Positions 1 through 7,875 are shown, counted from the stretch's first letter. The stretch: DNA of 64,000 nt from Clostridia bacterium (GCA_017399225.1 JAFQEB010000021.1:9688-73687); one strand, 5' to 3'. Numbers and translations are program-made. The notes: generated from the sequence alone by a model not told the origin.

Positions 1-251
1 CACAGCGGGTGGGCGGCAGGACTGCTTGTACGGCCAGAGGATTCCTCCGTCACCGGAATAATGATTTTCTTATCCTTTTCAGCTGATTTAGCACCGACGA
101 ACCTTCCATCTGCATCAATAGTGACCTCGATCTGCGCCTTAGTCACAATGTGGCCGATGGGGGCCAGTGGCTCTTCCTTACCCTCCTCATAGATACCGGC
201 AAGGCCTTCCATGGCCTCGTAGGTTTCAAGTGCCTTTTGCAAAAGCCCCAT
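1..251 (-). CDS. cas8c: Type I-C Cascade large subunit Cas8c (Csd1), N-terminal part only
   Basis: The first 83 codons of a minus-strand gene that runs off base 1. The protein begins MGLLQKALETYEAMEGLAGI and continues with a K/E-rich stretch then HIVTKAQIEVTIDADGRFVG, which resembles the start of Csd1/Cas8c, the large Cascade subunit that reads the PAM in type I-C systems (family knowledge). The start codon overlaps the cas5 stop by one base (TGATG), so the two are translationally coupled, and cas3-cas5-cas8c is the standard I-C order. cas7, cas4, cas1, cas2 and the array would be expected past the window edge but cannot be seen. Identification rests on a short N-terminus plus strong context. 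Confidence 0.85.
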   Translation of the reverse strand, partial: MGLLQKALETYEAMEGLAGIYEEGKEEPLAPIGHIVTKAQIEVTIDADGRFVGAKSAEKDKKIIIPVTEESSGRTSSPAAHPL

Positions 252-976
252 CAGGTCACCTCCCCGTATTCACGCAATCCTGAGAAATTGCCCGTCTCCT
301 CACCAAAGGTCTTCATGCTCATGGCTTTGATGGGCTTGTGCCTGGGGCAATCTTCCGGCCGGACGAATTTGATGATCCCCTTTTCCATCACCGGTCGCCA
401 GAGGTTGACGGTCATTTTGCCTGCGGTTTCCTCGGAATATGCCTCATCAGCATAGGTCATGCCATGGTACATCACGCCGAAGGAAAGCTGTGGCAGATCA
501 TCATAATAGCCTGCTCCATCACCAAACACGCAAGGTTCTACATAGGCCTGACATTCCCTGGTCCCCAGGAATACGTCTCTGCGACCACCGCGGCGGATCA
601 TCTTTTTGGCGATCTCATGGTGCTTGTTTTCGTTTCTGTCGCCAGCCAGTTCGGGACGGTTCATGTTCCACTCGAAATGGGCGCGTACCTGATAGCGGCA
701 GTCCTTCAGGTAGGTGTAGTAAGCCAGATCGTTGCCGCCGTTGTACTTGATGGGACGGATGCTCTTGACCTCCGTCTGGATGCGGTTCATGATACGCACC
801 TCATCTATATACCAGATGATGGTGGGTTTCCAATACACAGAAGACAGAACGCCTTTGAGTGCCTCGTATGTAGGCACCTGGTAGCTGCTTTTCTCTCCGC
901 CCACGCGCATCAGCGGGTCGGCGAACAGGGCATACGGCCCATAGACCTCGAACTCTACAATATTAGGGTGTTGCAC
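251..976 (-). CDS. cas5c: Type I-C Cas5 (Cas5c/Cas5d), pre-crRNA endoribonuclease
   Basis: A 241-residue protein of normal Cas5d length. It opens NIVEFEVYGPYALFADPLMRVGGEKSSYQVPTYEALKGVL (residues 5-44, shown in part), a typical Cas5 RAMP N-terminus, and later has the basic segment around residues 120-130 and VFLGTRECQAYVEPC typical of the subtype. In I-C systems there is no Cas6; Cas5c cuts pre-crRNA at the 3' base of the repeat hairpin, leaving an 11-nt 5' handle, and stays in Cascade. That role matters here because the solitary repeat upstream of cas3 carries a perfect 11-nt handle. The gene overlaps the cas3 end by 22 bp and the cas8c start by 1 bp. Confidence 0.93.
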   Translation of the reverse strand: MQHPNIVEFEVYGPYALFADPLMRVGGEKSSYQVPTYEALKGVLSSVYWKPTIIWYIDEVRIMNRIQTEVKSIRPIKYNGGNDLAYYTYLKDCRYQVRAHFEWNMNRPELAGDRNENKHHEIAKKMIRRGGRRDVFLGTRECQAYVEPCVFGDGAGYYDDLPQLSFGVMYHGMTYADEAYSEETAGKMTVNLWRPVMEKGIIKFVRPEDCPRHKPIKAMSMKTFGEETGNFSGLREYGEVT

Positions 977-3321
977 AGATCATTTCCCTCCTTTATACCG
1001 ATGTGTTCATCATAACAGTCATCATTAAGAACATAGATGCTGCCATCCAGGCGTGTGGACAGCATACCTTTTTTCTTCATCTGCTCGATTTGCCCGGATG
1101 TGACGGAAATGGTGTAAGGTTTCGCATTCTCCAAAGTTGTCTTCACACGGGAAAGGGCGTATCGGGAAAGCTTTTCTGGCAGTTCGCCAATAAAGGTTTT
1201 TCCTTTGCCGTATGGCACGAGGATGCTTTCACTGTTGCTGTCAAACACCTCAAACCATTCCCCTGCCGTGCGGAAGGCCTGGTTGAGCATATAAGGGGAT
1301 GAGGGCTTTGACAGGAACTGCGTGTTGGTCGAAAGCAGTTCGAAAAGATATTGTTCGTTGATATAATAATCCTGTGCACGCTTCGGCATATCGCCGTACA
1401 GGGCAGTATAATAATCCCGCACCGCTGCATCTGAGGCAAGATCGTGACCATATCTCTCAGGGTGAAGATGATATTCCGCCAGCAGCTTGGTCAAGGCAGT
1501 TTGTGCCTCGCGGATCTCCTTCAGCGAACCCAGCCTTTCATCTTTCAGCGTGCAGACGCGCACAGGCTGCGGCTCAGTATGTTCGCCATGGCGGTTGCAG
1601 CGCCCAGCTGATTGCACGATGCTGTCTAAACCGGCGGCCAAGCGAATAACTGAACCGAAGCTGATATCTACGCCTGCCTCGATCAGTTGGGTGGATACGC
1701 AGATCAGCTTCTCCTTCCCTGCCAAGGCTTCGTTCAGTTCTTCAAGCACATGCTTGCGGTGCGCCATGCACATACCGGCGGACAGGTGGAAAAGCTTTGC
1801 ATTTGTCGTTTCGCCCAGTGTGCGGAACAAATCGGCAGCCTCACGCTTGGTATTGCAAACGACCAGCAGGCTGGTGGTGGATTCAAGCGTTTTGAGTGCA
1901 AGATCGGCAAGCTCCGCCATGGATAAGGAACCAGCATCCTGGATTTTTGTGCGTTGGAAAAGTGGCGCATATTGCTTGAACATGGTCTCGCTGATCAGCG
2001 GCTCGCATGGGAGCATTTTGCGTGCTGCTTTGTCGAAAGCGGGTTGTGTAGCAGAGCAAAGCACCACAGTCGCTTTGCAGCACATGGCCAGGAAATTGAC
2101 GGCGCAGTTGAACATCGAAAGCATTCTGGGCGGCAGAGACTGCACTTCATCAATGATGATGACACTTTCACATAACGCATGGAAACGCCTCACCGAGGAC
2201 ATCTTGCCGCTGAACAGCGTATTCAGCAGCTGTACAAAGGTGGTGATGATCATGGGTGCGTCCCATGTTTCCTGCATATATTCTGTTGCCGCTGCTTTCT
2301 CTGGTGTTGCTTCTTCCTGCACCAGATTGGAATGATGCTCCAGCACGGGAATGCTGTCACCCACCGCCGACCTGATCACATCTGCATTCTGCTCGATGAT
2401 GGAAAGGAAAGGGGCTACATAGAAAATCCTTTGCATCTTGTTCTTCTTGGCATGGAGCACTGCAAACCGTAAGGCTGCCAGCGTTTTGCCGCCGCCGGTG
2501 GGCAGGTCGAGCCGGTAAAGCCCAGGGTCGTTCTTTGCAGCCTCGGCGCAGCGGTCGGAAAAAGCTCTTCGCGCCAACTGGATGGGTTTCTCCTGCGAAA
2601 AGGAAGCAATGTGTGCCTCGACCCGTGCGGCGCATTCTGCCCAGTCAGGCGGGTTGTTCGGTGGAAGGGGAAGGTCGTCCATAAAGCAGCGGGTGTCTGT
2701 TCTGTCTGCTTCAACGATGGCCGAGGTGATCAGACGCGCCAGCATCCCCAGAGCATAGCAGAGTTCCTTTTGTTTTCTGACGCAGGGCGTGAGCTTGCTT
2801 TGAATGTAGGCCTCGATCTCTTGCTCTGCATCCTCAAAAAGCCGTTCGATTTCTTTCGGGCTCGCGCATTCTTCGTAAAAGGCCGAAATTGCCCGCCGGT
2901 CATATTCAGGCTGATGCTGCAACCGATGTTCAAAACCACTTTGGTGCTGTACATCCCACAGGTCAATCAAACCATGGTGGCTGCCGATACTTATAGCAAT
3001 CAACTCAGCCGTGATATTCCTAAACACCGATTCTCTCTTCGAATGAAACTGCTCCAGTATACAGCGTACGCCAGCAAATGTATGGATCACGCTGCCCTTA
3101 CGGACATATTCGCCAGCACTCGCCTTGGCGATGTACACATCAAATTCATCCGTAAACTTACCGCAGTCATGTAACAATCCTGCAAGATAGACGGTTGAAC
3201 CCAGCCCGATTGATTCAAGGGAAGTTCGTGCTAAAGCGGCAACGGAACGTGAATGCTCCGCGCATGTTTGAATACGACATGCATTTGTTTGTGGATCAAT
3301 GACTTTATGTGCTGTATACAT
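955..3321 (-). CDS. cas3: CRISPR-associated helicase/nuclease Cas3, type I-C
   Basis: A 788-residue protein with an N-terminal HD nuclease domain and a superfamily 2 helicase. Visible motifs: H23 and HD at 51-52 in GLLHDCGKF, SIGSHHG near 111-117, Walker A LPTGGGKT at about 273-280, the Cas3-type motif II DEVQ at 391-394, and SAT at 423-425; motif VI is QSAGRCNRHG. Cas3 is recruited by target-bound Cascade and degrades the displaced strand. First gene of the operon; start supported by GGGAG seven bases upstream. A sigma-A promoter (3374-3402) sits about 45 bp upstream, immediately next to a sequence matched by the solitary-repeat RNA. The gene appears intact, so cleavage competence is expected. 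Confidence 0.95.
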   Translation of the reverse strand: MYTAHKVIDPQTNACRIQTCAEHSRSVAALARTSLESIGLGSTVYLAGLLHDCGKFTDEFDVYIAKASAGEYVRKGSVIHTFAGVRCILEQFHSKRESVFRNITAELIAISIGSHHGLIDLWDVQHQSGFEHRLQHQPEYDRRAISAFYEECASPKEIERLFEDAEQEIEAYIQSKLTPCVRKQKELCYALGMLARLITSAIVEADRTDTRCFMDDLPLPPNNPPDWAECAARVEAHIASFSQEKPIQLARRAFSDRCAEAAKNDPGLYRLDLPTGGGKTLAALRFAVLHAKKNKMQRIFYVAPFLSIIEQNADVIRSAVGDSIPVLEHHSNLVQEEATPEKAAATEYMQETWDAPMIITTFVQLLNTLFSGKMSSVRRFHALCESVIIIDEVQSLPPRMLSMFNCAVNFLAMCCKATVVLCSATQPAFDKAARKMLPCEPLISETMFKQYAPLFQRTKIQDAGSLSMAELADLALKTLESTTSLLVVCNTKREAADLFRTLGETTNAKLFHLSAGMCMAHRKHVLEELNEALAGKEKLICVSTQLIEAGVDISFGSVIRLAAGLDSIVQSAGRCNRHGEHTEPQPVRVCTLKDERLGSLKEIREAQTALTKLLAEYHLHPERYGHDLASDAAVRDYYTALYGDMPKRAQDYYINEQYLFELLSTNTQFLSKPSSPYMLNQAFRTAGEWFEVFDSNSESILVPYGKGKTFIGELPEKLSRYALSRVKTTLENAKPYTISVTSGQIEQMKKKGMLSTRLDGSIYVLNDDCYDEHIGIKEGNDLCNTLIL

Positions 3322-3373
3322 GTTTTTCTCCCTTTATGGTCAATAAACGCACCAGATATACCTGTCGATATGT

Positions 3374-3402
3374 ATTTTAACGTATGGGGCAGGCTTTGTC
3401 AA
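3374..3402 (-). promoter_or_regulatory. Promoter of the cas3-cas5-cas8c operon
   Basis: On the minus strand TTGACA (3402-3397), 17 bp, TAAAAT (3379-3374). Expected start near 3367, giving a leader of about 45 nt before the cas3 ATG. The -35 box lies inside the full-length footprint expected for a Cascade bound at the protospacer beginning at 3430. Confidence 0.85.
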
Positions 3403-3414
3403 CAGAACATATTT

Positions 3415-3433
3415 AAATTTATCAAACAACGAA
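3415..3433 (-). promoter_or_regulatory. Protospacer-like site with TTC PAM upstream of the cas promoter
   Basis: Read on the minus strand, 5'-TTC (3433-3431) is followed by GTTGTTTGATAAATTT (3430-3415). These 16 bases are identical to the 16 bases that follow the solitary CRISPR repeat at 3512-3527, and TTC is the canonical type I-C PAM. Beyond 16 nt the match breaks down (the next eleven positions I compared all mismatch). A normal 33-35 nt R-loop from this PAM would reach about 3397, covering the cas -35 box. Seen directly; the regulatory reading is inference. Confidence 0.8.
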
Positions 3434-3439
3434 ATCATC

Positions 3440-3468
3440 TTGAAATTCTGTGGTATTCTTGCTATAAT
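3440..3468 (+). promoter_or_regulatory. Promoter of the solitary-repeat RNA, divergent from cas3
   Basis: TTGAAA (3440-3445), 17 bp, TATAAT (3463-3468) with an extended -10 (TGC before the box). Predicted start 3474-3475 is exactly the first bases of the repeat. This is one of the best promoters in the window, yet no ORF follows it. The -35 box is only 7-9 bp from the PAM at 3431-3433, so a Cascade bound there could also shut off this promoter. Confidence 0.85.
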
Positions 3469-3473
3469 ACATT

Positions 3474-3511
3474 GTCGCATCATTCACACTGTTCGATGCG
3501 TGGATTGAAAT
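3474..3511 (+). repeat. Solitary, slightly long type I-C CRISPR-like repeat
   Basis: The 5' GTCGC and the 3' GATGCGTGGATTGAAAT are hallmarks of type I-C repeats, which usually are 32-33 nt; here the loop is enlarged, giving 38 nt. It occurs once, so it is not an array. The array of this operon lies outside the window, so its repeat cannot be compared. Confidence 0.75.
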
Positions 3512-3538
3512 GTTGTTTGATAAATTTCCCGGAAAAGC

Positions 3539-3573
3539 AGAAGGCTGGGATACGAAAAGTATCCCAGCCTTCT
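3539..3573 (+). terminator. Strong hairpin ending the solitary-repeat RNA
   Basis: A 15-bp perfect stem, 3539-3553 with 3559-3573, loop GAAAA. The following bases (TTGCATAT) are only weakly U-rich; on the other strand the hairpin is followed by GCTTTTCC, so it may act in both directions. From 3578 to 3718 I see no gene or further signal. Confidence 0.6.
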
Positions 3574-3718
3574 TGCATATATCGGACTCGCTGGTTTTCT
3601 TGATAGGATTAACTGGTTACACAATAGCCACACATAACACAAGCTTGCATACAATAAGCAATCCAATTCAGCAGACAGCATTCTAAGTAAGCCAATCTTA
3701 TCTGGGCCGCCTTTCGCT

Positions 3719-4636
3719 TTATCCCAGATGCTTTTTGAGGAAGGCGTCCACCTCGTTCAGCGCCTCGTCACAGCAGAAGCCCCGCCAGCCGTGGTCGCCG
3801 CCCAGCACCTTCACGAATTCAACCTCCTTGCCCAGCGCCCGCATGGCCTCGTAGAGATGCACGCTCTGCTGGAAGTTGACCGTCCTGTCGCGGCTGCCGT
3901 GCATGATCAGCACCGGAGGGGCAGGCCTGTCCGCACTCAGGTAGCTCTGGGGCACAGTGGCCGCCGCCAGCTCCGGATGTTCCGGCACGGACAGATGACC
4001 GATGAGCCAGCCCTCGGGACAGTCGGGGCTGACATGCTCGCCGCAGCTGGGCTCGTAGCCCATCTCGCTCACGACCGTGGGGCCGTACCAGTCGACGATG
4101 CAGCGCACAGAGGCGTCGCCCTCGTCGCCGTCAGCGTTCAGGCAATCGTTGCCGGTAAAGCCCGCCATCAGTGCCGTATGGCCGCCGCTGGAATCACCCC
4201 AGACCGCTACCTTCTCCGGGTTGAAGCGGTACTTCTCCGCCCGGGCCCGCAGGAAGCGGATGGCCGTTTTGACGTCCTCCACCTGAGCAGGGAACTTCGC
4301 CGTGGTGGACGGACGGTACATGACCAGCGCCACGCAGTAGCCCCGCTGGCACATGCGGAGCATCTCCGGCAGGTGGATGTAGACGTCCTGCCGGAACCAG
4401 GCGCTGCCCTGCACGAAGACGATCAGCGGATTATCCCGGCGGTCGTTACGGGGCGTAAGATAGGAGATGGTCAGCTTCTCGCCGTCGCGCTCAGCGTAGA
4501 CGATATCCGGCCGGAAGGCCACGCCGTAGCCGAAGGAATCCTGCCAGCGCACCTCGCGGGCGCCCTCGGGCAGGGCGGGGTTTTCAGGGAAGTTCTCATC
4601 CTCGTAGGAATAGGGCTGCAAAATCTCGCGGGGCAT
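3719..4636 (-). CDS. Alpha/beta hydrolase, acetyl-esterase/BD-FAE-like
   Basis: A 305-residue cytoplasmic hydrolase (no signal peptide). The oxyanion-hole region VFVQGSAWF (near residue 95) replaces the usual HGG motif; the nucleophile serine lies in VWGDSSGGHTALMAG (about residues 145-159); HGSRDRTVNF carries the likely acid and GGDHGW the catalytic histidine. This layout matches the esterase/lipase group that includes acetyl esterases and BD-FAE polysaccharide esterases, so removal of acyl groups from sugars or small esters is plausible given the hemicellulases nearby; the substrate cannot be read. It follows the Dabb gene by 15 bp in the same direction, likely cotranscribed with it and the kinase upstream. 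Confidence 0.82.
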   Translation of the reverse strand: MPREILQPYSYEDENFPENPALPEGAREVRWQDSFGYGVAFRPDIVYAERDGEKLTISYLTPRNDRRDNPLIVFVQGSAWFRQDVYIHLPEMLRMCQRGYCVALVMYRPSTTAKFPAQVEDVKTAIRFLRARAEKYRFNPEKVAVWGDSSGGHTALMAGFTGNDCLNADGDEGDASVRCIVDWYGPTVVSEMGYEPSCGEHVSPDCPEGWLIGHLSVPEHPELAAATVPQSYLSADRPAPPVLIMHGSRDRTVNFQQSVHLYEAMRALGKEVEFVKVLGGDHGWRGFCCDEALNEVDAFLKKHLG

Positions 4637-4651
4637 GGGATTCCCTCCAAA

Positions 4652-4939
4652 TCAGAATTCGTAGTCGATGCAGGCGCGGTCGATGCGGACCGTACCGACA
4701 AACTGCCCGAAGGCCACATGCTCCGGGGAAACCTGGTAAGCCTGCAGGCCCTCCACATCATCAAAGTCGATAATGAGGGACACGTCATAATTGGACGCCG
4801 GCGTACGGGGATCATTGGTCACGACGGCAAAATCCCGTACAGAGGGGATCGCCTTCAAGCTCCCGGCGCGGCGGACGAACTCAGCCGCGTTGGCAGCCTT
4901 GTCTTCCTTCAGGGTGAACATACAGATGTGACGGATCAT
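4652..4939 (-). CDS. Dabb-family (stress-responsive alpha/beta barrel) small protein
   Basis: A 95-residue single-domain protein starting MIRHICMFTLKEDK, with SNYDVSLIIDFDDVEGLQAY and HVAFGQFVG, the pattern of the Dabb (ferredoxin-like dimeric barrel) family. Members are small dimers; some are enzymes such as cyclases, most are uncharacterised. GGAGTG upstream supports the ATG. It lies between a nucleoside kinase (51 bp upstream) and an esterase (15 bp downstream). No function beyond the fold is supported. Confidence 0.85.
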   Translation of the reverse strand: MIRHICMFTLKEDKAANAAEFVRRAGSLKAIPSVRDFAVVTNDPRTPASNYDVSLIIDFDDVEGLQAYQVSPEHVAFGQFVGTVRIDRACIDYEF

Positions 4940-4990
4940 CAGCGGGGCACTCCTTTCATCAGTCGCAGCATCTCAGCTTTTCATTTCCCA

Positions 4991-6640
4991 CTATACTTTG
5001 TCGATCGTACACCCGCCGATGAACTCCCGCAGCAAACTCAGCGGCGGGATCTCATCCAGCACCTCATCCGATACCTCGGTGAAGTAGTTGAGCATCTTCA
5101 CAAGGCGGCGGGCGGTCAGATAGTGCGGATTTTCCGGGGGGATGGCCCGGAGCATATCGTAGGCGTATTTCTTCAGCACCGGCAGCTCGTAGTGCAATGC
5201 GGTGTTGAACATGCTGTCGGCCCGTTCCTGGTGGGGGAAGATCCAGGTTTCCTCGCCCCTTCGGACACTGGGCCACATGGCCAGGGTCTCCTCCGGGGTG
5301 GTGCCCCGGAACTGGTTATCCCGCACAATGCGCCGCAGCAGGCGCACATCCGTGGTGCGGATGCGGTTGTGGTCATCCAGGTTGATGCAGGTCAGGGCGC
5401 TGACGAAGATGCGGTGGATGGCCTCCTCCGGCACGCCTTCGGAGAGCGCCGGGTTCAGGCCGTGGATGCCCTCGATCAGCACCGGCTGTCCCGGGGCCAG
5501 GGCGGTCATCACACCATGCTCCATGCGCTTGCCCGTGTGGAAGGAGAAACGCGGCACCTCCACCGTTTCGCCTGCCAGCAGCCGGTTCATATGCTCCCGG
5601 AAGAGGGGCACGTCGATGGTGTGGAGGGCCTCCAGATCCACGGTGCCGTCAGGTTCGACGGGCAGCTCATCGCGGTTGCGGTAGTAGTCGTCCAGGGATA
5701 TCAGCACCGGATTCAGGCCCAACACCCGGAGCGCCACGGCCAGGCGGCCCGTAGTGGTCGTTTTGCCCGAGGACGACGGGCCGGCAATGAGGATGATCTG
5801 CTTGCCGCGGTCAGCGATTTTCTGCGCGATCTCGTCGATGGCCCGGGCATGGAGCGCCTCGTTGACGCGGATGAACTGCCGCAGCTCGCGCCGCTCCATC
5901 AGCCGATCCAGATCGGGCGCGTTCTTCACCCCCAGAATGCCGCACCAGGCCGCGCTCTGGTCGAACACCGCCAGGTGCTTGGGGCGGTCGATGTAGGCGG
6001 CGGGGCGGTCGGGCGACTCCGTATCGGGGGTCAGCAGCGCAAAGCCGCGCCCCGGCATGTGCTCCACGCCAAATACCTGCAAATACCCCGTGCTGGGGGG
6101 CATCGCACCGTAGAAGTACTCGTTCATCCCGCCGCATTCATACAAGCTGAAGAAGGGCACGGTGCGCCGCTTCAGCAGCTCGACCTTGTCCGGCTGGCCA
6201 TCCTCCTCAAAATAGGCGATGGCATCGTCCAGCGACCATTCCCGCTTGTCAAAGGGCAGATCGGCAGCAATGAGGCCGGACATCTCCGCACGGATGGCCT
6301 CGCAGTCCGCTTCCGTCAGGTCGCGTCCGGGCAGGCTGATGCACACGCCGCCGCCCACGCTGTACTCAATGCGCACACGCTGCCCGGGCATCAGGCGGCG
6401 GATGGCCAGCAGCGCCACGAAGCGCAGCCCGCGCTCATAGATGCGGCGGCCCTCCTCGTCCGCAAGGGTCAGCAGCCGGATCTCACCCGCCTGCATGACC
6501 GCGTCCGTCAGTTCCAGCACACGGCCCTGCTGCTGCACCGCCAGCACGCCGCGCATATCCACCTGCAGCTCCCTCAGGCACTGCATGACGCCCATGCCCG
6601 GCTCAGCCTGCATGGAACGATTTTCATAACTGATGATCAT
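4991..6640 (-). CDS. TGS-domain nucleoside (uridine-type) kinase
   Basis: A 549-residue protein. The N-terminal 60 residues form a TGS/ubiquitin-like fold (RSMQAEPGMGVMQCLRELQV), the next region to about 200 resembles the second N-terminal domain of threonyl-tRNA synthetase, and the C-terminal half is a uridine kinase/phosphoribulokinase-type P-loop domain with GPSSSGKTTTTGRLA and SLDDYYRNRDELP. This architecture is widespread in Firmicutes and usually annotated as nucleoside kinase; the phosphorylated substrate is not established. It has its own promoter upstream and begins a minus-strand group with the Dabb protein and esterase. Confidence 0.85.
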   Translation of the reverse strand: MIISYENRSMQAEPGMGVMQCLRELQVDMRGVLAVQQQGRVLELTDAVMQAGEIRLLTLADEEGRRIYERGLRFVALLAIRRLMPGQRVRIEYSVGGGVCISLPGRDLTEADCEAIRAEMSGLIAADLPFDKREWSLDDAIAYFEEDGQPDKVELLKRRTVPFFSLYECGGMNEYFYGAMPPSTGYLQVFGVEHMPGRGFALLTPDTESPDRPAAYIDRPKHLAVFDQSAAWCGILGVKNAPDLDRLMERRELRQFIRVNEALHARAIDEIAQKIADRGKQIILIAGPSSSGKTTTTGRLAVALRVLGLNPVLISLDDYYRNRDELPVEPDGTVDLEALHTIDVPLFREHMNRLLAGETVEVPRFSFHTGKRMEHGVMTALAPGQPVLIEGIHGLNPALSEGVPEEAIHRIFVSALTCINLDDHNRIRTTDVRLLRRIVRDNQFRGTTPEETLAMWPSVRRGEETWIFPHQERADSMFNTALHYELPVLKKYAYDMLRAIPPENPHYLTARRLVKMLNYFTEVSDEVLDEIPPLSLLREFIGGCTIDKV

Positions 6641-6680
6641 TTTGGCCTCCCGCTCAACGCATCAGCAAGATATTGATATC

Positions 6681-6709
6681 ATTGTAGCATAATCAGGCGT
6701 TTTTGTCAT
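6681..6709 (-). promoter_or_regulatory. Promoter for the TGS nucleoside kinase group
   Basis: Minus strand ATGACA (6709-6704), 17 bp, TACAAT (6686-6681) with TGC before the -10 box; about 40 bp upstream of the start codon. Confidence 0.6.
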
Positions 6710-6725
6710 CATGCCAATTCACAGC

Positions 6726-6762
6726 AAAAAGCCGTTCCCCCGCTACTGGCAGGAGGAACGGC
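6726..6762 (-). terminator. Terminator after the exonuclease gene
   Basis: Minus strand stem GCCGTTCC (6762-6755) with GGAACGGC (6738-6731) followed by TTTTT (6730-6726), just after the stop codon at 6776. Confidence 0.85.
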
Positions 6763-6775
6763 CTTAATCGGTTCG

Positions 6776-7774
6776 TCAGTCATCAAAGGGCATACTGCTG
6801 CGCTCCACCAGCGCCAGCTCCTTCTCCAAGTCGCGGGGATGGCCATGCTCAGCCTCGTACTCCGCGTCGCGCTGCTGCTGCTGGATGCGTTTGGTATGCA
6901 CATAGGCCCGGTTGCTGGGGGCCGCCTTGGACAGGTTCATGCTGATCAGCCGCTCCCCGGACTGGGTCAGGGACAGACGCACCTTCACCAGCAGCAGACC
7001 ATGGTGGGAACACTTGGCCAGGCCGATGTACTTGTCCGCCGTCTGCCGGACGTAGCCCTCTTCCTCCAGCTTCGCCTTTTTGGCGCACACGGGGCAGCGG
7101 GGCTCCCGGGCAAACTCGCTCTCAAAGGCCTCCCGGATGGAGGCGAAGCTCTGTCCCTTGCGGCGCTCCCGCTTGTCCGAATGGATCAGCGGACGGGGCT
7201 GCTGGGGGTACTTGAGCACATCCTCCGGATGGGGCAGCCGGGCAAAGACCAGCGCCGTGTAATATGCGTCATGCAGGGCATTGTGGAAGTAGCGCGCCTC
7301 GTCCGGCTGGATCTCCAGCATCTCCATGGCCGCCTTGAGGCCCTTGCGCTCCTTGCACTTGTACACGTCGGAGAAGAGCCGCTGGATATCGCACAGCGGG
7401 GGCAGCTGCACCTGACAGCCGAAGAAGTCCATGTTCTGCTTCAGCACGCTCACGTCGTCACAGCCCCAGGTGAGCAGGGTATAGTCCTCCCCGCACCAGG
7501 CGGCAAACTGATCCATCGCCTCCAGAAACTGCGGCGCGTCCGCCAGCTCCTCCGCGCCCAGCTGGGTCATCTTGCGGATGCGCGGATGGATCTTCACATA
7601 ATGCGTCGGCCGGATCGGGATGGAGATGGAATCCACCACCTCGAAGTTCTCCCCGACCTTCACCGCGCCGATCTGTATCATCTCAAAGATCAGCCTGTCC
7701 CCCACCTCGCGGTACACATGCGAGTCAAAGGACATCGGCTGATTCCATTCCAGGTCTACCACTATGTAATGCAA
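6776..7774 (-). CDS. DnaQ-like DEDDh 3'-5' exonuclease
   Basis: A 332-residue protein. Exo I motif is YIVVDLEWNQ (residues 3-12, Asp and Glu), Exo II in LLTWGCDDVSVL, and Exo III YFHNALHDAYYTALVF gives the DEDDh His and Asp (near 164-169). This is the RNase T/DNA polymerase epsilon-type exonuclease superfamily; similar proteins in Firmicutes (KapD-like) trim nucleic-acid 3' ends. The C-terminal third (about 200-332) contains CPVCAKKAKLEEEGYV, a possible zinc knuckle, followed by a region of unknown role. Bounded by a clear terminator. Substrate not determinable. Confidence 0.82.
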   Translation of the reverse strand: MHYIVVDLEWNQPMSFDSHVYREVGDRLIFEMIQIGAVKVGENFEVVDSISIPIRPTHYVKIHPRIRKMTQLGAEELADAPQFLEAMDQFAAWCGEDYTLLTWGCDDVSVLKQNMDFFGCQVQLPPLCDIQRLFSDVYKCKERKGLKAAMEMLEIQPDEARYFHNALHDAYYTALVFARLPHPEDVLKYPQQPRPLIHSDKRERRKGQSFASIREAFESEFAREPRCPVCAKKAKLEEEGYVRQTADKYIGLAKCSHHGLLLVKVRLSLTQSGERLISMNLSKAAPSNRAYVHTKRIQQQQRDAEYEAEHGHPRDLEKELALVERSSMPFDD

Positions 7775-7797
7775 AGCAATATCTCCTTAAAGGAACG

Positions 7798-7875
7798 CCA
7801 GGGCTCTGCCCTGGATTCGGCAGGGGCTCACGCCGCCCCTGCACCCGCGCAAGGGGTTTCACCCCTTGACCCGTT
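7798..7875. repeat. Palindromic repeat family C, copy 1
   Basis: Two short hairpin units, CAGGGCTCTGCCCTGG and AAGGGGTTTCACCCCTTG, joined by a GCAGGGGC..GCCCCTGC hairpin. Related units occur at 33181-33260 and 48064-48118. No transposase is linked, so this looks like a non-autonomous or REP-type element. Confidence 0.65.

Larger units (their letters stand above)
3474..3577 (+). ncRNA. Predicted crRNA-like regulatory RNA with a single I-C repeat
   Basis: About 100 nt from the predicted start to the end of a strong hairpin. Order: repeat hairpin CGCATC (3476-3481)/GATGCG (3495-3500) with a 13-nt loop, the 11-nt handle TGGATTGAAAT (3501-3511), a 16-nt guide segment matching the cas promoter region (3512-3527), a short linker, then a 15-bp hairpin (3539-3573). 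No second repeat is present; the terminal hairpin sits where the next repeat hairpin would begin, so it could stand in as the 3' end of a processed guide. Known relatives in concept are CreR-type guides of other type I/V systems and tracr-L of type II-A, which repress cas genes. The assignment is from sequence only. Confidence 0.72.

Noticed and set aside
3474..3511. A CRISPR array at the solitary repeat
   Set aside because: Only one repeat is present within several hundred bases, so it is not an array; it is treated as a guide RNA instead.
3728..6676. 982-residue open frame on the plus strand
   Set aside because: Antisense to the esterase, Dabb and kinase genes; low-complexity His/Gln/Val-rich product and no ribosome site. 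A GC-rich shadow frame.
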